From contig JAOZQC010000237.1 in assembly GCA_029932425.1 (NCBI GenBank), forward strand, positions 1 to 5,812: 5,812 nt of DNA. The letters run 5' to 3'. The notes under the pieces were generated by a model that was not told the origin of the DNA, did not search any database, and was given only the letters and a program-made list of their open reading frames with translations. Positions 1 to 5,812 of the stretch are shown here, piece by piece. The position numbers and the translations under genes are program-made. Source of the DNA: Planctomycetota bacterium (lineage in GTDB: Bacteria > Planctomycetota > JAJSAM01). The stretch's first letter is position 1. Every line of letters starts with the position of its first letter.

Positions 1-345
1 TTCGACGTGAACCTGAAGCGGGCCGCCCTCTGGCGGGAGCCGCGGCCCGCCCGGGCGGGGATCGTGCTGCTCGTCACCGCGGGCCTCTGCGGGCTCCTGC
101 TGGCCACCGCCAAGCACCCGGTCTGGCCGCTCATCGTCCCCACCATCGGCGTGGGCACCCTCATGGCCCTCCCCGGGATCGCGGGGGCTCGCGGCCGCTT
201 CCTGGCCTGGCTCGCCGGCCGGAGCCTGCCCTTCTACGTGTTCACCTGGTTCCTCGTGGTGACGGTGGTGCTCACCGTCATCGGCACGCTGTTCCGGGGA
301 CCGGGGTGGAGCTTCACCCTCCCCTGGCGAGACGGGATCTACTGA
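1..345 (+). CDS. C-terminal part of a polytopic membrane protein, probably a cytochrome b-type quinol-reacting subunit (5' end outside window)
   Basis: The reading frame is open from the first base of the window and ends at TGA 343-345, so the 114 codons seen are the 3' end of a longer gene; the GTG at 7 is internal, not a convincing start. Three hydrophobic segments are visible, at about codons 19-37, 43-60 and 76-96, separated by short Arg/Lys-containing loops. The tail after the last helix carries FRGPGWSFTLPW and ends at DGIY. A tail of this GPGW...PW kind is, from memory, found at the end of cytochrome b subunits in bc-type and nitrate reductase-associated complexes; this is recognition, not an alignment. 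No haem-ligand His pair or quinone-site motif lies in the visible part, so the cytochrome b call rests on the tail and on the neighbours: the stop is one base from the start of a multihaem cytochrome c gene, with a molybdoenzyme gene next. An NrfD-like or other quinol-oxidising membrane anchor is the main alternative. Confidence 0.6.
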   Translation, partial: FDVNLKRAALWREPRPARAGIVLLVTAGLCGLLLATAKHPVWPLIVPTIGVGTLMALPGIAGARGRFLAWLAGRSLPFYVFTWFLVVTVVLTVIGTLFRGPGWSFTLPWRDGIY

Positions 346-346
346 G

Positions 347-2590
347 ATGGGCGAAGGAATCGATCTGCGCCTCGGTCTCCTGGTCCGGATCTTCGCCGTC
401 CTCTCCGTGCTGTTCGTGGCCGCCCTGGCCTGGGCGCCGGCCCGGGATTCCCTCGCGGAGTGGCGGGACGTCCAGGAGACCTACAACCGGCGCGCGGCGA
501 GCCTGGGCCGGGACCCCGTGGAGACCGGCATCCGGCAGATCTGGAACCCCGAGCTCGGCGTGGTGGACCGGTGCGTCACGTGCCATCTCGGGATGGGGGG
601 AGGAGAGCCGCTGCCCGGACCGGGACCGTTCGGAGAGCATCCCCCCGTGCCCCACGATCCGGAGGAGATCGGTTGCACCGTCTGCCACGGGGGGCAGGGG
701 CGGGCCCGGGGGAAGGCGGCGGCGCCCGGGGAGGTGGCGCACGGGGACGCGCCGCTCCGGCCCGCGTCGCGGCTCGAGGCCGGGGGCGGGAGCTGCCACA
801 CCGCGATCCCCGTGGGATCGCCCGGCCCCGTGGACCGGGGACGGGATCTCGTGGCGCGGTACGACTGTCTCGCCTGCCACCGGATCGACGGCCGGGGGGG
901 CGGACGCGCCGCCCCCGACGAGCCCCGGGACCTCTCGGGAATCGGGCTTTCGGGGATCCCCGAGGGCTGGCACGAGGACCACGAGGAGCGGGCCGCCGCC
1001 GACCCCTCCGGCCTCTTCGGGGAGGCCTACGGCCCCATCCCGGAGGAGGACCTCGCGGCGATCGAGGCCTACCTGGAGACGCGGGTCGCCATGCCGCGCC
1101 TTGCCGAGGGGAAGCGCCTCTTCTTCCTGAGGGGCTGCCTCGGCTGTCACGCCGTGAACGGCACGGGGGGGAGCGAGGGGGCCGACCTCACCGCGGAGGG
1201 CCGGAAGGCCGCCCGGGAGCTGGTGTTTCCCGCCGGTTTCCGCGGCCCGCGGACCGCCTTCGCCTGGCAGGTGGAGCATCTGCTCGCCCCCGCCGAGATG
1301 GTGGAGGGAAGCCGGATGCCGGACCAGGGCCTCGGGAGGGACGAGGCGGAGAAGATCGCCCTCTACCTCCTCTCGCTCCGGGGGAGGAAGGTGCCCGCCC
1401 GGTACCTCCCCCCGGACCGGGTGCGCCGGGAGCGGCTCTCGGAGCGGGAGTTCGGAACGGACGGCGCGACGCTCTACCGGGTCTTCTGCTCCTCCTGCCA
1501 CGGGCCCGGTGCGGGCGGGCGCCCCTTCGGGGAGATGGGGGAGGCCTTTCCCGCGATCGCGGGCGGGGACTTCCTGGCGGTGGCGAGCGACGCGTTCCTC
1601 CGGAAGACGATCGCCGAGGGACGGCCCGGGCGCCGCATGGCGGCCTGGGGCGGCTCGGAAGCGGGACTGCGTCCCGCGGAGCTCCGCCGGCTGGTGGCCT
1701 GGCTCCGGTCCCGGGAGCCCGAGCCTCCTTCTCCGGAAGCGGTGGAAGCGGCCCGGCCGGACGCGGCCCTCGGCCGCCGGACCTGGCTCGAGGAATGCGC
1801 CGTCTGCCACGGCGAGCGCGGGGAAGGAGGCATCGGCCCCTCCCTCCGGTCCCCGGCCTTCGGGAGCCTCGCCTCGCCCCGCTTCCTCTACCGGACCCTG
1901 GCGGAGGGACGGCCCGGCACGGCGATGGGCTCCTACCGCCGCTTCGACGCCGTGACCTTCGCCTCCCTCATCGCCCGGGTGAGGAGCCTGTCCGGGGAGC
2001 CTCTCCGGCCGGCGGACCCGGTGCCGGCGGGGGACGCGGTTCGGGGCGGGACCCGCTACGAGGCCTCGTGCGCTTCCTGCCACGGCGCGGCCGGAGAGGG
2101 CGGCAGGGGGCCCGCCGTCGGCGGACCCGGCTTCTGGGCCGCCGCGGACGAGGGCTTCCTGGTGGCCTCGCACCTCCGCGGCCGTTGCCGGGACGCCGCG
2201 GGGGACCCGGTCCCGCCCGCCGAGCCCCGCGACCTCGCGGACGTGGCGGCCTGGCTGAAGGCCCGCTCCCGCGTGCCGCGGGCGGCCCTCGAGGGAAGGC
2301 ACGTCACGGGAGACCCGGCGAACGGGCGGGAGCTCTACCTCCGCGTCTGCGCGGGATGCCACGGAGAGAACGGCGAGGGCCGGGAGGCCCCCGCCCTCGC
2401 CAACGAGGCCTTCCTGCGGGCGGCGAACGACGGGTACCTGCAGGCCACCATCGCCCGCGGCCGGCGGGGCACCGCCATGCCCGCCTTCGGCCGCGATCAA
2501 CCGGAGTTCCCCCGGCTCTCGGGGCGGGAGATCGACGATATCGTCTCGTTCCTTCGCTCCCTCGGGGGCGGCGGGCGGGAGAAGGAGTGA
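347..2590 (+). CDS. Membrane-anchored multihaem cytochrome c (eight CxxCH sites plus one degenerate site), 747 aa
   Basis: Electron-transfer protein of the outer face of the cytoplasmic membrane. Residues 9-30 form an N-terminal hydrophobic segment, most likely an uncleaved anchor. Canonical CxxCH haem sites begin at C76, C110, C174, C264, C381, C484, C575 and C668; a ninth, expected near 147-151, reads GGSCH and lacks its first Cys. The first part (about 35-155) has conserved-looking DRCVTCH and GCTVCHGGQGRA blocks with nearby His (H98, H103, H132) that could be distal ligands. Residues 165-345 hold two class I-like domains with candidate distal Met at M249 and M324 (GSRMPDQGL). Residues 373-740 are four similar mono-haem domains in a row, with distal Met candidates M431, M527 and M711; the third domain (C575) has Ala618 where Met is expected. 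ATG 347 follows the upstream stop by one base; only a weak GGGA (334-337) precedes it, so translation may be coupled. An in-frame start further down would remove the anchor. Between a cytochrome b-like gene and a molybdoenzyme gene, it probably carries electrons between the two. The exact family name is not certain. Confidence 0.93.
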   Translation: MGEGIDLRLGLLVRIFAVLSVLFVAALAWAPARDSLAEWRDVQETYNRRAASLGRDPVETGIRQIWNPELGVVDRCVTCHLGMGGGEPLPGPGPFGEHPPVPHDPEEIGCTVCHGGQGRARGKAAAPGEVAHGDAPLRPASRLEAGGGSCHTAIPVGSPGPVDRGRDLVARYDCLACHRIDGRGGGRAAPDEPRDLSGIGLSGIPEGWHEDHEERAAADPSGLFGEAYGPIPEEDLAAIEAYLETRVAMPRLAEGKRLFFLRGCLGCHAVNGTGGSEGADLTAEGRKAARELVFPAGFRGPRTAFAWQVEHLLAPAEMVEGSRMPDQGLGRDEAEKIALYLLSLRGRKVPARYLPPDRVRRERLSEREFGTDGATLYRVFCSSCHGPGAGGRPFGEMGEAFPAIAGGDFLAVASDAFLRKTIAEGRPGRRMAAWGGSEAGLRPAELRRLVAWLRSREPEPPSPEAVEAARPDAALGRRTWLEECAVCHGERGEGGIGPSLRSPAFGSLASPRFLYRTLAEGRPGTAMGSYRRFDAVTFASLIARVRSLSGEPLRPADPVPAGDAVRGGTRYEASCASCHGAAGEGGRGPAVGGPGFWAAADEGFLVASHLRGRCRDAAGDPVPPAEPRDLADVAAWLKARSRVPRAALEGRHVTGDPANGRELYLRVCAGCHGENGEGREAPALANEAFLRAANDGYLQATIARGRRGTAMPAFGRDQPEFPRLSGREIDDIVSFLRSLGGGGREKE
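785..799 (+). other. Degenerate haem c attachment site (GGSCH) in the multihaem cytochrome
   Basis: Codons 147-151 of the cytochrome read Gly-Gly-Ser-Cys-His. The surrounding sequence, LEA followed by this site and then HTAIPVG, lies where related cytochromes (as I recall them) have a third CxxCH between the second and fourth haems. The first residue is encoded by GGC at 785-787; a TGC there would restore the motif, so a single G/T difference separates this from a normal site. C150 and H151 remain, so a single-thioether haem is possible in principle. Confidence 0.65.
1463..2566 (+). repeat. Four tandem mono-haem cytochrome c domains (protein-level repeat)
   Basis: Residues 373-740 of the cytochrome consist of four similar units with CxxCH at C381, C484, C575 and C668, a spacing of 103, 91 and 93 residues. 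Each runs: a short helix ending in the haem site, CHG followed by a Gly-rich loop, a GP/AP turn, an FL or YL element, then a GRPGTAM-like distal loop and a closing helix such as VAWLRSR or VSFLRSLG. The distal loops of units 1 and 2 still share an identical 14-base stretch, GAGGGACGGCCCGG, at 1616-1629 and 1904-1917. Unit 3 has diverged in this loop and lacks the Met. The pattern is what internal duplication would give, although convergence within a strongly conserved fold cannot be excluded. Confidence 0.7.
2582..2587 (+). promoter_or_regulatory. Shine-Dalgarno site for the molybdoenzyme gene
   Basis: AAGGAG lies five bases before ATG 2593 and overlaps the last codons of the cytochrome gene. 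It is a full-strength match at good spacing and fixes the start of the downstream gene. The next Met codon (2638) is inside the Tat motif region and has no comparable site. Confidence 0.85.
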
Positions 2591-2592
2591 GC

Positions 2593-2706
2593 ATGAAGGA
2601 GAAGGAGAGAGGCTCCGGACTGACCCGGCGGCAGTTCATGGAGGCCGCCGCGGGGCTCGGATTCTCGGCCCTCGTCTCGCAGGCGTTCCCGGTCCTCGCC
2701 CTGGCG
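2593..2706 (+). other. Twin-arginine (Tat) signal peptide of the molybdoenzyme
   Basis: Residues 1-38: a charged n-region (MKEKERGSG), the twin-arginine motif LTRRQFM at 10-16, a hydrophobic core rich in Ala, Leu and Val, and a probable signal peptidase site after ALA (residues 36-38). Tat export means the folded, cofactor-loaded enzyme works outside the cytoplasmic membrane, on the same side as the cytochrome c haems and unlike cytoplasmic NarG. Some type II enzymes keep a remnant motif without cleavage, so cleavage itself is an inference. Confidence 0.85.
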
Positions 2707-5700
2707 GGCCGGGACAACCCCCTGGCGCGGAAGGTGGGGCGGGACTGGGAGAGGGTCTACCGGGACCTCTTCCGGGCGGACTCCACGTTCCACTTCCTCT
2801 GCGCGCCGAACGACACCCACAACTGCCTCCTCACGGCCTACGTCAAGAACGGCGTGGTGGTGCGGATCGGTCCCTCCTACGGGTACGGCCGGGCCACGGA
2901 CCTGGACGGCCGCCGCCCCAGCAGCCGCTGGGATCCCCGCTGCTGCCAGAAGGGGCTCGCCCTCACCCGCCGGTTCTACGGCGACCGGCGGATCCGGAGT
3001 CCCATGGTCCGCAAGGGCTTCAAGGAGTGGGTGGAGAAGGGCTTCCCCCGCGACCCCGCCACGGGCCGGCCGCCCCCCGAGTTCTTCCGGCGGGCCCGGG
3101 AACCCTTCGTGCTGGTGAGCGCCGACGAGGCGGCCGCCATCGTGGCGAGGGCTCTCGAGAACATCGCGCGGACCTACTCCGGGGAGGAGGGACGGAAGCG
3201 ACTCGAGGCCCAGCACGCGGACCCCCTTTCCATCGAGGCGATGGAGGGGGCGGGCACGCGGACGCTCAAGTTCCGGGGAGGAATGCCGCTCCTGGGCATG
3301 ACCCGGGTCTTCGGGCTCTACCGGATGGCGAACTCCATGGCCCTTCTCGACGCCGCGATCCGGAAGGTGGGGCCGGAGGAGGCCAAGGGCGGGAGCGGCT
3401 TCGACAACTACTCCTGGCACACCGATCTGCCTCCGGGACACCCCATGGTCACGGGCCAGCAGACCGTGGACTTCGACCTCTCCGCCGTGGAGCATTGCCG
3501 GCTCGTGCTGGTGTGGGGGATGAACTGGATCACCACCAAGATGCCGGACGCCCACTGGCTCACCGAGGCGCGGCTGAAGGGGACCAAGGTGGTGGTGATC
3601 GCCTGCGAGTACAGCGCCACCTGCACGAAGGCGGACGAGGCCATCGTGGTGCGGCCGGGCACCACCCCGGCCCTCGCGCTGGGCCTGGCCCAGGTGATCG
3701 TCGAGGAGAAGCTCTACGACGAGGCGTTCGTCAAGCGGTTCACGGACCTGCCCCTCCTCGTGCGCATGGACGACCTCACGATGCTCCGGGCCGCGGACGT
3801 CTTCCCCGGGTACCGGAACCGCCCCCTCTCCCGCACCCGCGTCACGAAGGCCGGCGACAAGGCGGAAGCCGTCTGGAAGCAGACGGCGCAGGTGCTTCCC
3901 GAGGAGCTGAGGGAGAGCTTCGGGGACCATCTCGTGTGGGACGCGGTCTCCGGGAAGCCGCGCGCCGTGACCCGGGACGACGTGGGGGAGCACTTCGATC
4001 GCCTGGGGATCGACCCCGCGCTCACCGGCACCTTCCGGATCAAGCTCGCGGACGGCCGGGAGGTGGAGGTCCGGACCGTGTTCGATCTCGTGCGGCGGCA
4101 CCTCCGGGACAGCTGCACCCCGGAAGCCACGGAGGCCGTCACCTGGGCGCCGAAGGAGGCGGTGATCTCCCTGGCCCGGGACATCGCGAAGCACCGGGGC
4201 CGGACCCTGTTCGCGGTGGGCATGGGACCGAACCAGTTCTTCAACAACGACCAGAAGGACCGCGCCCAGTTCCTGCTCGCCGCCCTCACCGGGAACGTCG
4301 GGCGGCTCGGAGGCAACATCGGGAGCTACGCCGGGAACTACCGCGTGGCCCTGTTCCAGGGCTTCCCGCAGTGGATCGGGGAGGATCCCTTCGACCTGGA
4401 GCTCGACCCGGAGAAGCCGGCCCGGGTGAAGAAGTACTGGCGCGCGGAATCCGCGCACTACTACAACCACGACGACCACCCCCTGCGGGTGGGGGACCGG
4501 GTCTTCACCGGGAAGACGCACATCAACTGTCCCACCCGGTCGCTCTGGTTCGCCAACGCGAACTCGATCCTGGGGAACGTGAAGTGGCACTACCACCTGG
4601 TGACGAACGTCCTTCCCCACATCGAGATGATCGCGGTGAACGACTGGTGGTGGTCCACGAGCTGCGAGTGGGCGGACGTGGTGTTCGGGGTGGATTCCTG
4701 GGCGGAGCTGAAGCACCCCGACATGACGGCCTCCGTCACGAACCCCTTCCTCACCATGTTCCCGCGGACGCCGCTCCCCCGCACCCACGACACGCTCGGG
4801 GACATCGAGGTCCTGGAGCGGGTGGGATCCCAGCTCGCCCGGCTGACCGGGGACCCCCGGTTCGAGGACTGCTGGAAGTTCGTGAAGGAGGGAAGGACGG
4901 AGGTCCACCTGCAGCGGATCCTCGACCACAGCTCCTGCACCCGGGGCTACGACGCCGGGGACCTCGAGGAGAAGGCGAAGCGGGGGATCCCCACGCTGAT
5001 GATGCACCGCACCTATCCCAAGGCGGTGGGGTACGAGCAGACCGAGGAGTCCCGGCCCTGGTGGACCAAGACCGGGCGCCTCGAGTTCTTCCGGGAGGAG
5101 CCGGAGTTCCGGATGCACGGGGAAACGCTGCCCGTGCATCGCGAGCCCATCGACTCCACGTTCCACGAACCGAACGCGATCCTCGCCGCGGACCACCCCG
5201 CGATCCGGCCCCTGGGCCCGGAGGACTTCGGGGTCGCCGGCGACGACTTCTCGTGCGAGGTGCGCCAGGTGCGGAACGTCGTCCACGGCTGGCGGGAGCT
5301 GGTGAAGACCTCCCATCCCCTGGCCGCGAAGGGGTACCGGTTCGTCTTCCACACGCCGAAGTACCGTCACGGCGCCCACACCATGCCCGTGGACACGGAC
5401 CAGATCGCGCTCCTCTTCGGTCCCTTCGGCGACATCTACCGCCGGGACAAGCGCATGCCCTACGTCGGCGAGGGCTACGTGGACATCCACCCGGAGGACG
5501 CGAAGGGGCTCGGGATCGAGGACGGCGACTACGTCTGGATCGACTCCGACCCCGAGGATCGCCCCTTCCGCGGCTGGCGGAAGAACCGCGAGATGTACAA
5601 GGTGGCCCGGTTGCTCTGCCGCGCCCGGTACTACCCGGGGACGCCGCGCGGGGTGACCCGGATGTGGTTCAACATGTACGGCGCCACCCCGGGCAGCGTC

Positions 5701-5812
5701 GAGGGCCGGGAGAAGAGGAAGGACGGCCTGGCGAAGAACCCCCGCACGGGCTACCAGGCCATGTTCCGGTCCGGGAGCCACCAGAGCGCCACCCGCGGCT
5801 GGCTCCGGCCCA
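2593..5812 (+). CDS. Tat-exported molybdopterin oxidoreductase, catalytic subunit, type II DMSO reductase family (NarG/NxrA-like); 3' end outside window
   Basis: Catalytic subunit binding Mo-bis(pyranopterin guanine dinucleotide), expected in the periplasm. The 1073 residues seen contain no stop and run off the window. Residues 11-16 (TRRQFM) followed by a hydrophobic stretch to about A38 form a twin-arginine signal. The iron-sulfur region has C70, C78 and C117/C118 followed by QKG, comparable with NarG, but C70 and D74 occupy the positions of NarG H49 and C53. D278 in the TDLPP motif matches the NarG Asp222 molybdenum ligand (CDLPP), which places it in the type II family. Further cofactor-binding blocks are VWGMNW (307-312), PDAHWLTEARLKGTK (318-332), RPGTTPALALGLAQ (354-367), GMGPNQFFNNDQ (543-554) and LTGNVGRLGGNIGSYAGNYR (565-584). 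A C-terminal dinucleotide-binding domain occupies about 915-1070. NarG-type subunits run to about 1250 residues, so a modest tail is probably missing. The gene starts two bases after the cytochrome stop, so the two are almost certainly co-transcribed. The substrate is unknown: type II members act on nitrate, nitrite, selenate, (per)chlorate, DMS or hydrocarbons. Confidence 0.93.
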   Translation, partial: MKEKERGSGLTRRQFMEAAAGLGFSALVSQAFPVLALAGRDNPLARKVGRDWERVYRDLFRADSTFHFLCAPNDTHNCLLTAYVKNGVVVRIGPSYGYGRATDLDGRRPSSRWDPRCCQKGLALTRRFYGDRRIRSPMVRKGFKEWVEKGFPRDPATGRPPPEFFRRAREPFVLVSADEAAAIVARALENIARTYSGEEGRKRLEAQHADPLSIEAMEGAGTRTLKFRGGMPLLGMTRVFGLYRMANSMALLDAAIRKVGPEEAKGGSGFDNYSWHTDLPPGHPMVTGQQTVDFDLSAVEHCRLVLVWGMNWITTKMPDAHWLTEARLKGTKVVVIACEYSATCTKADEAIVVRPGTTPALALGLAQVIVEEKLYDEAFVKRFTDLPLLVRMDDLTMLRAADVFPGYRNRPLSRTRVTKAGDKAEAVWKQTAQVLPEELRESFGDHLVWDAVSGKPRAVTRDDVGEHFDRLGIDPALTGTFRIKLADGREVEVRTVFDLVRRHLRDSCTPEATEAVTWAPKEAVISLARDIAKHRGRTLFAVGMGPNQFFNNDQKDRAQFLLAALTGNVGRLGGNIGSYAGNYRVALFQGFPQWIGEDPFDLELDPEKPARVKKYWRAESAHYYNHDDHPLRVGDRVFTGKTHINCPTRSLWFANANSILGNVKWHYHLVTNVLPHIEMIAVNDWWWSTSCEWADVVFGVDSWAELKHPDMTASVTNPFLTMFPRTPLPRTHDTLGDIEVLERVGSQLARLTGDPRFEDCWKFVKEGRTEVHLQRILDHSSCTRGYDAGDLEEKAKRGIPTLMMHRTYPKAVGYEQTEESRPWWTKTGRLEFFREEPEFRMHGETLPVHREPIDSTFHEPNAILAADHPAIRPLGPEDFGVAGDDFSCEVRQVRNVVHGWRELVKTSHPLAAKGYRFVFHTPKYRHGAHTMPVDTDQIALLFGPFGDIYRRDKRMPYVGEGYVDIHPEDAKGLGIEDGDYVWIDSDPEDRPFRGWRKNREMYKVARLLCRARYYPGTPRGVTRMWFNMYGATPGSVEGREKRKDGLAKNPRTGYQAMFRSGSHQSATRGWLRP

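Noticed and set aside
338..346. Possible promoter or separate transcription start before the cytochrome gene
   Set aside because: Only one base separates the genes and no -10/-35-like sequence was seen; a weak GGGA and likely translational coupling fit better.
894..900. Run of seven G bases inside the cytochrome, a possible frameshift or slippage point
   Set aside because: The frame stays intact on both sides, with haem sites at C174 before it and C264 after it in the same frame.
306..1130. 274-codon open frame on the plus strand in another frame, overlapping the end of gene 1 and the start of the cytochrome
   Set aside because: Its product is almost all Arg, Pro, Gly, Ser and Trp, typical of an out-of-frame reading of GC-rich code, and it has no ribosome binding site or domain.
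314..2500. 728-codon open frame on the minus strand, antisense to the cytochrome
   Set aside because: Same cause: composition-driven, low-complexity translation with no motif, opposite a gene with eight CxxCH sites.
2588..2592. Possible terminator or attenuator between the cytochrome and molybdoenzyme genes
   Set aside because: The gap is two bases and already contains the Shine-Dalgarno overlap; no hairpin with a T-run is present.
2497..5781. 1094-codon open frame on the minus strand, antisense to the molybdoenzyme gene
   Set aside because: It is a shadow of high third-position GC. The translation is rich in Gly, Pro, Arg, Val and His, has a long Val run and no recognisable domain, while the plus strand encodes a clear molybdopterin oxidoreductase.

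Overview
The window is a single, tightly packed, co-directional (+ strand) stretch of three genes from a very GC-rich bacterium (roughly 70% G+C by eye, with third codon positions almost always G or C). A bacterial-type Shine-Dalgarno site, a Tat signal and CxxCH haem-attachment sites all point to a respiratory organism with a cytochrome c maturation system and a periplasm-like compartment. The N-terminal part of the multihaem cytochrome resembles cytochromes I associate with Desulfobacterota and related anaerobic respirers, but that is recollection of family resemblance. The sequence does not fix the taxon.

Layout: (1) 1-345 is the 3' end of a gene for a polytopic membrane protein with three visible helices, probably the C-terminal part of a cytochrome b-type quinol-reacting subunit. 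(2) 347-2590, starting one base after the previous stop, encodes a complete 747-residue membrane-anchored multihaem cytochrome c with eight canonical CxxCH sites, one degenerate ninth site (GGSCH), and four similar mono-haem domains in tandem at its C-terminal end. (3) 2593 to the window edge, two bases after the cytochrome stop and behind a perfect AAGGAG, encodes the first 1073 residues of a Tat-exported molybdopterin oxidoreductase of the type II DMSO reductase (NarG/NxrA-like) family, with the expected Asp molybdenum ligand and an unusual N-terminal iron-sulfur cluster motif. There is no intergenic space of note, and no promoter, terminator, RNA gene or mobile element was seen.

Taken together the genes suggest one membrane-bound respiratory complex. 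A cytochrome b-type subunit would exchange electrons with the quinone pool, a long haem wire would carry them on the outer face of the membrane, and a periplasm-facing molybdoenzyme would reduce (or oxidise) a small substrate. The substrate is not identifiable from sequence; nitrate, an oxyanion such as selenate or (per)chlorate, or a hydrocarbon are all possible for type II enzymes. The arrangement differs from textbook NarGHI, where the catalytic subunit pairs with a NarH ferredoxin subunit and a NarI cytochrome b; any NarH-like gene would have to lie outside the window. The points most worth a second look are the Cys/Asp/Cys pattern at the expected FS0 cluster, the single-base-degenerate haem site, and one cytochrome domain that has lost its distal Met ligand.
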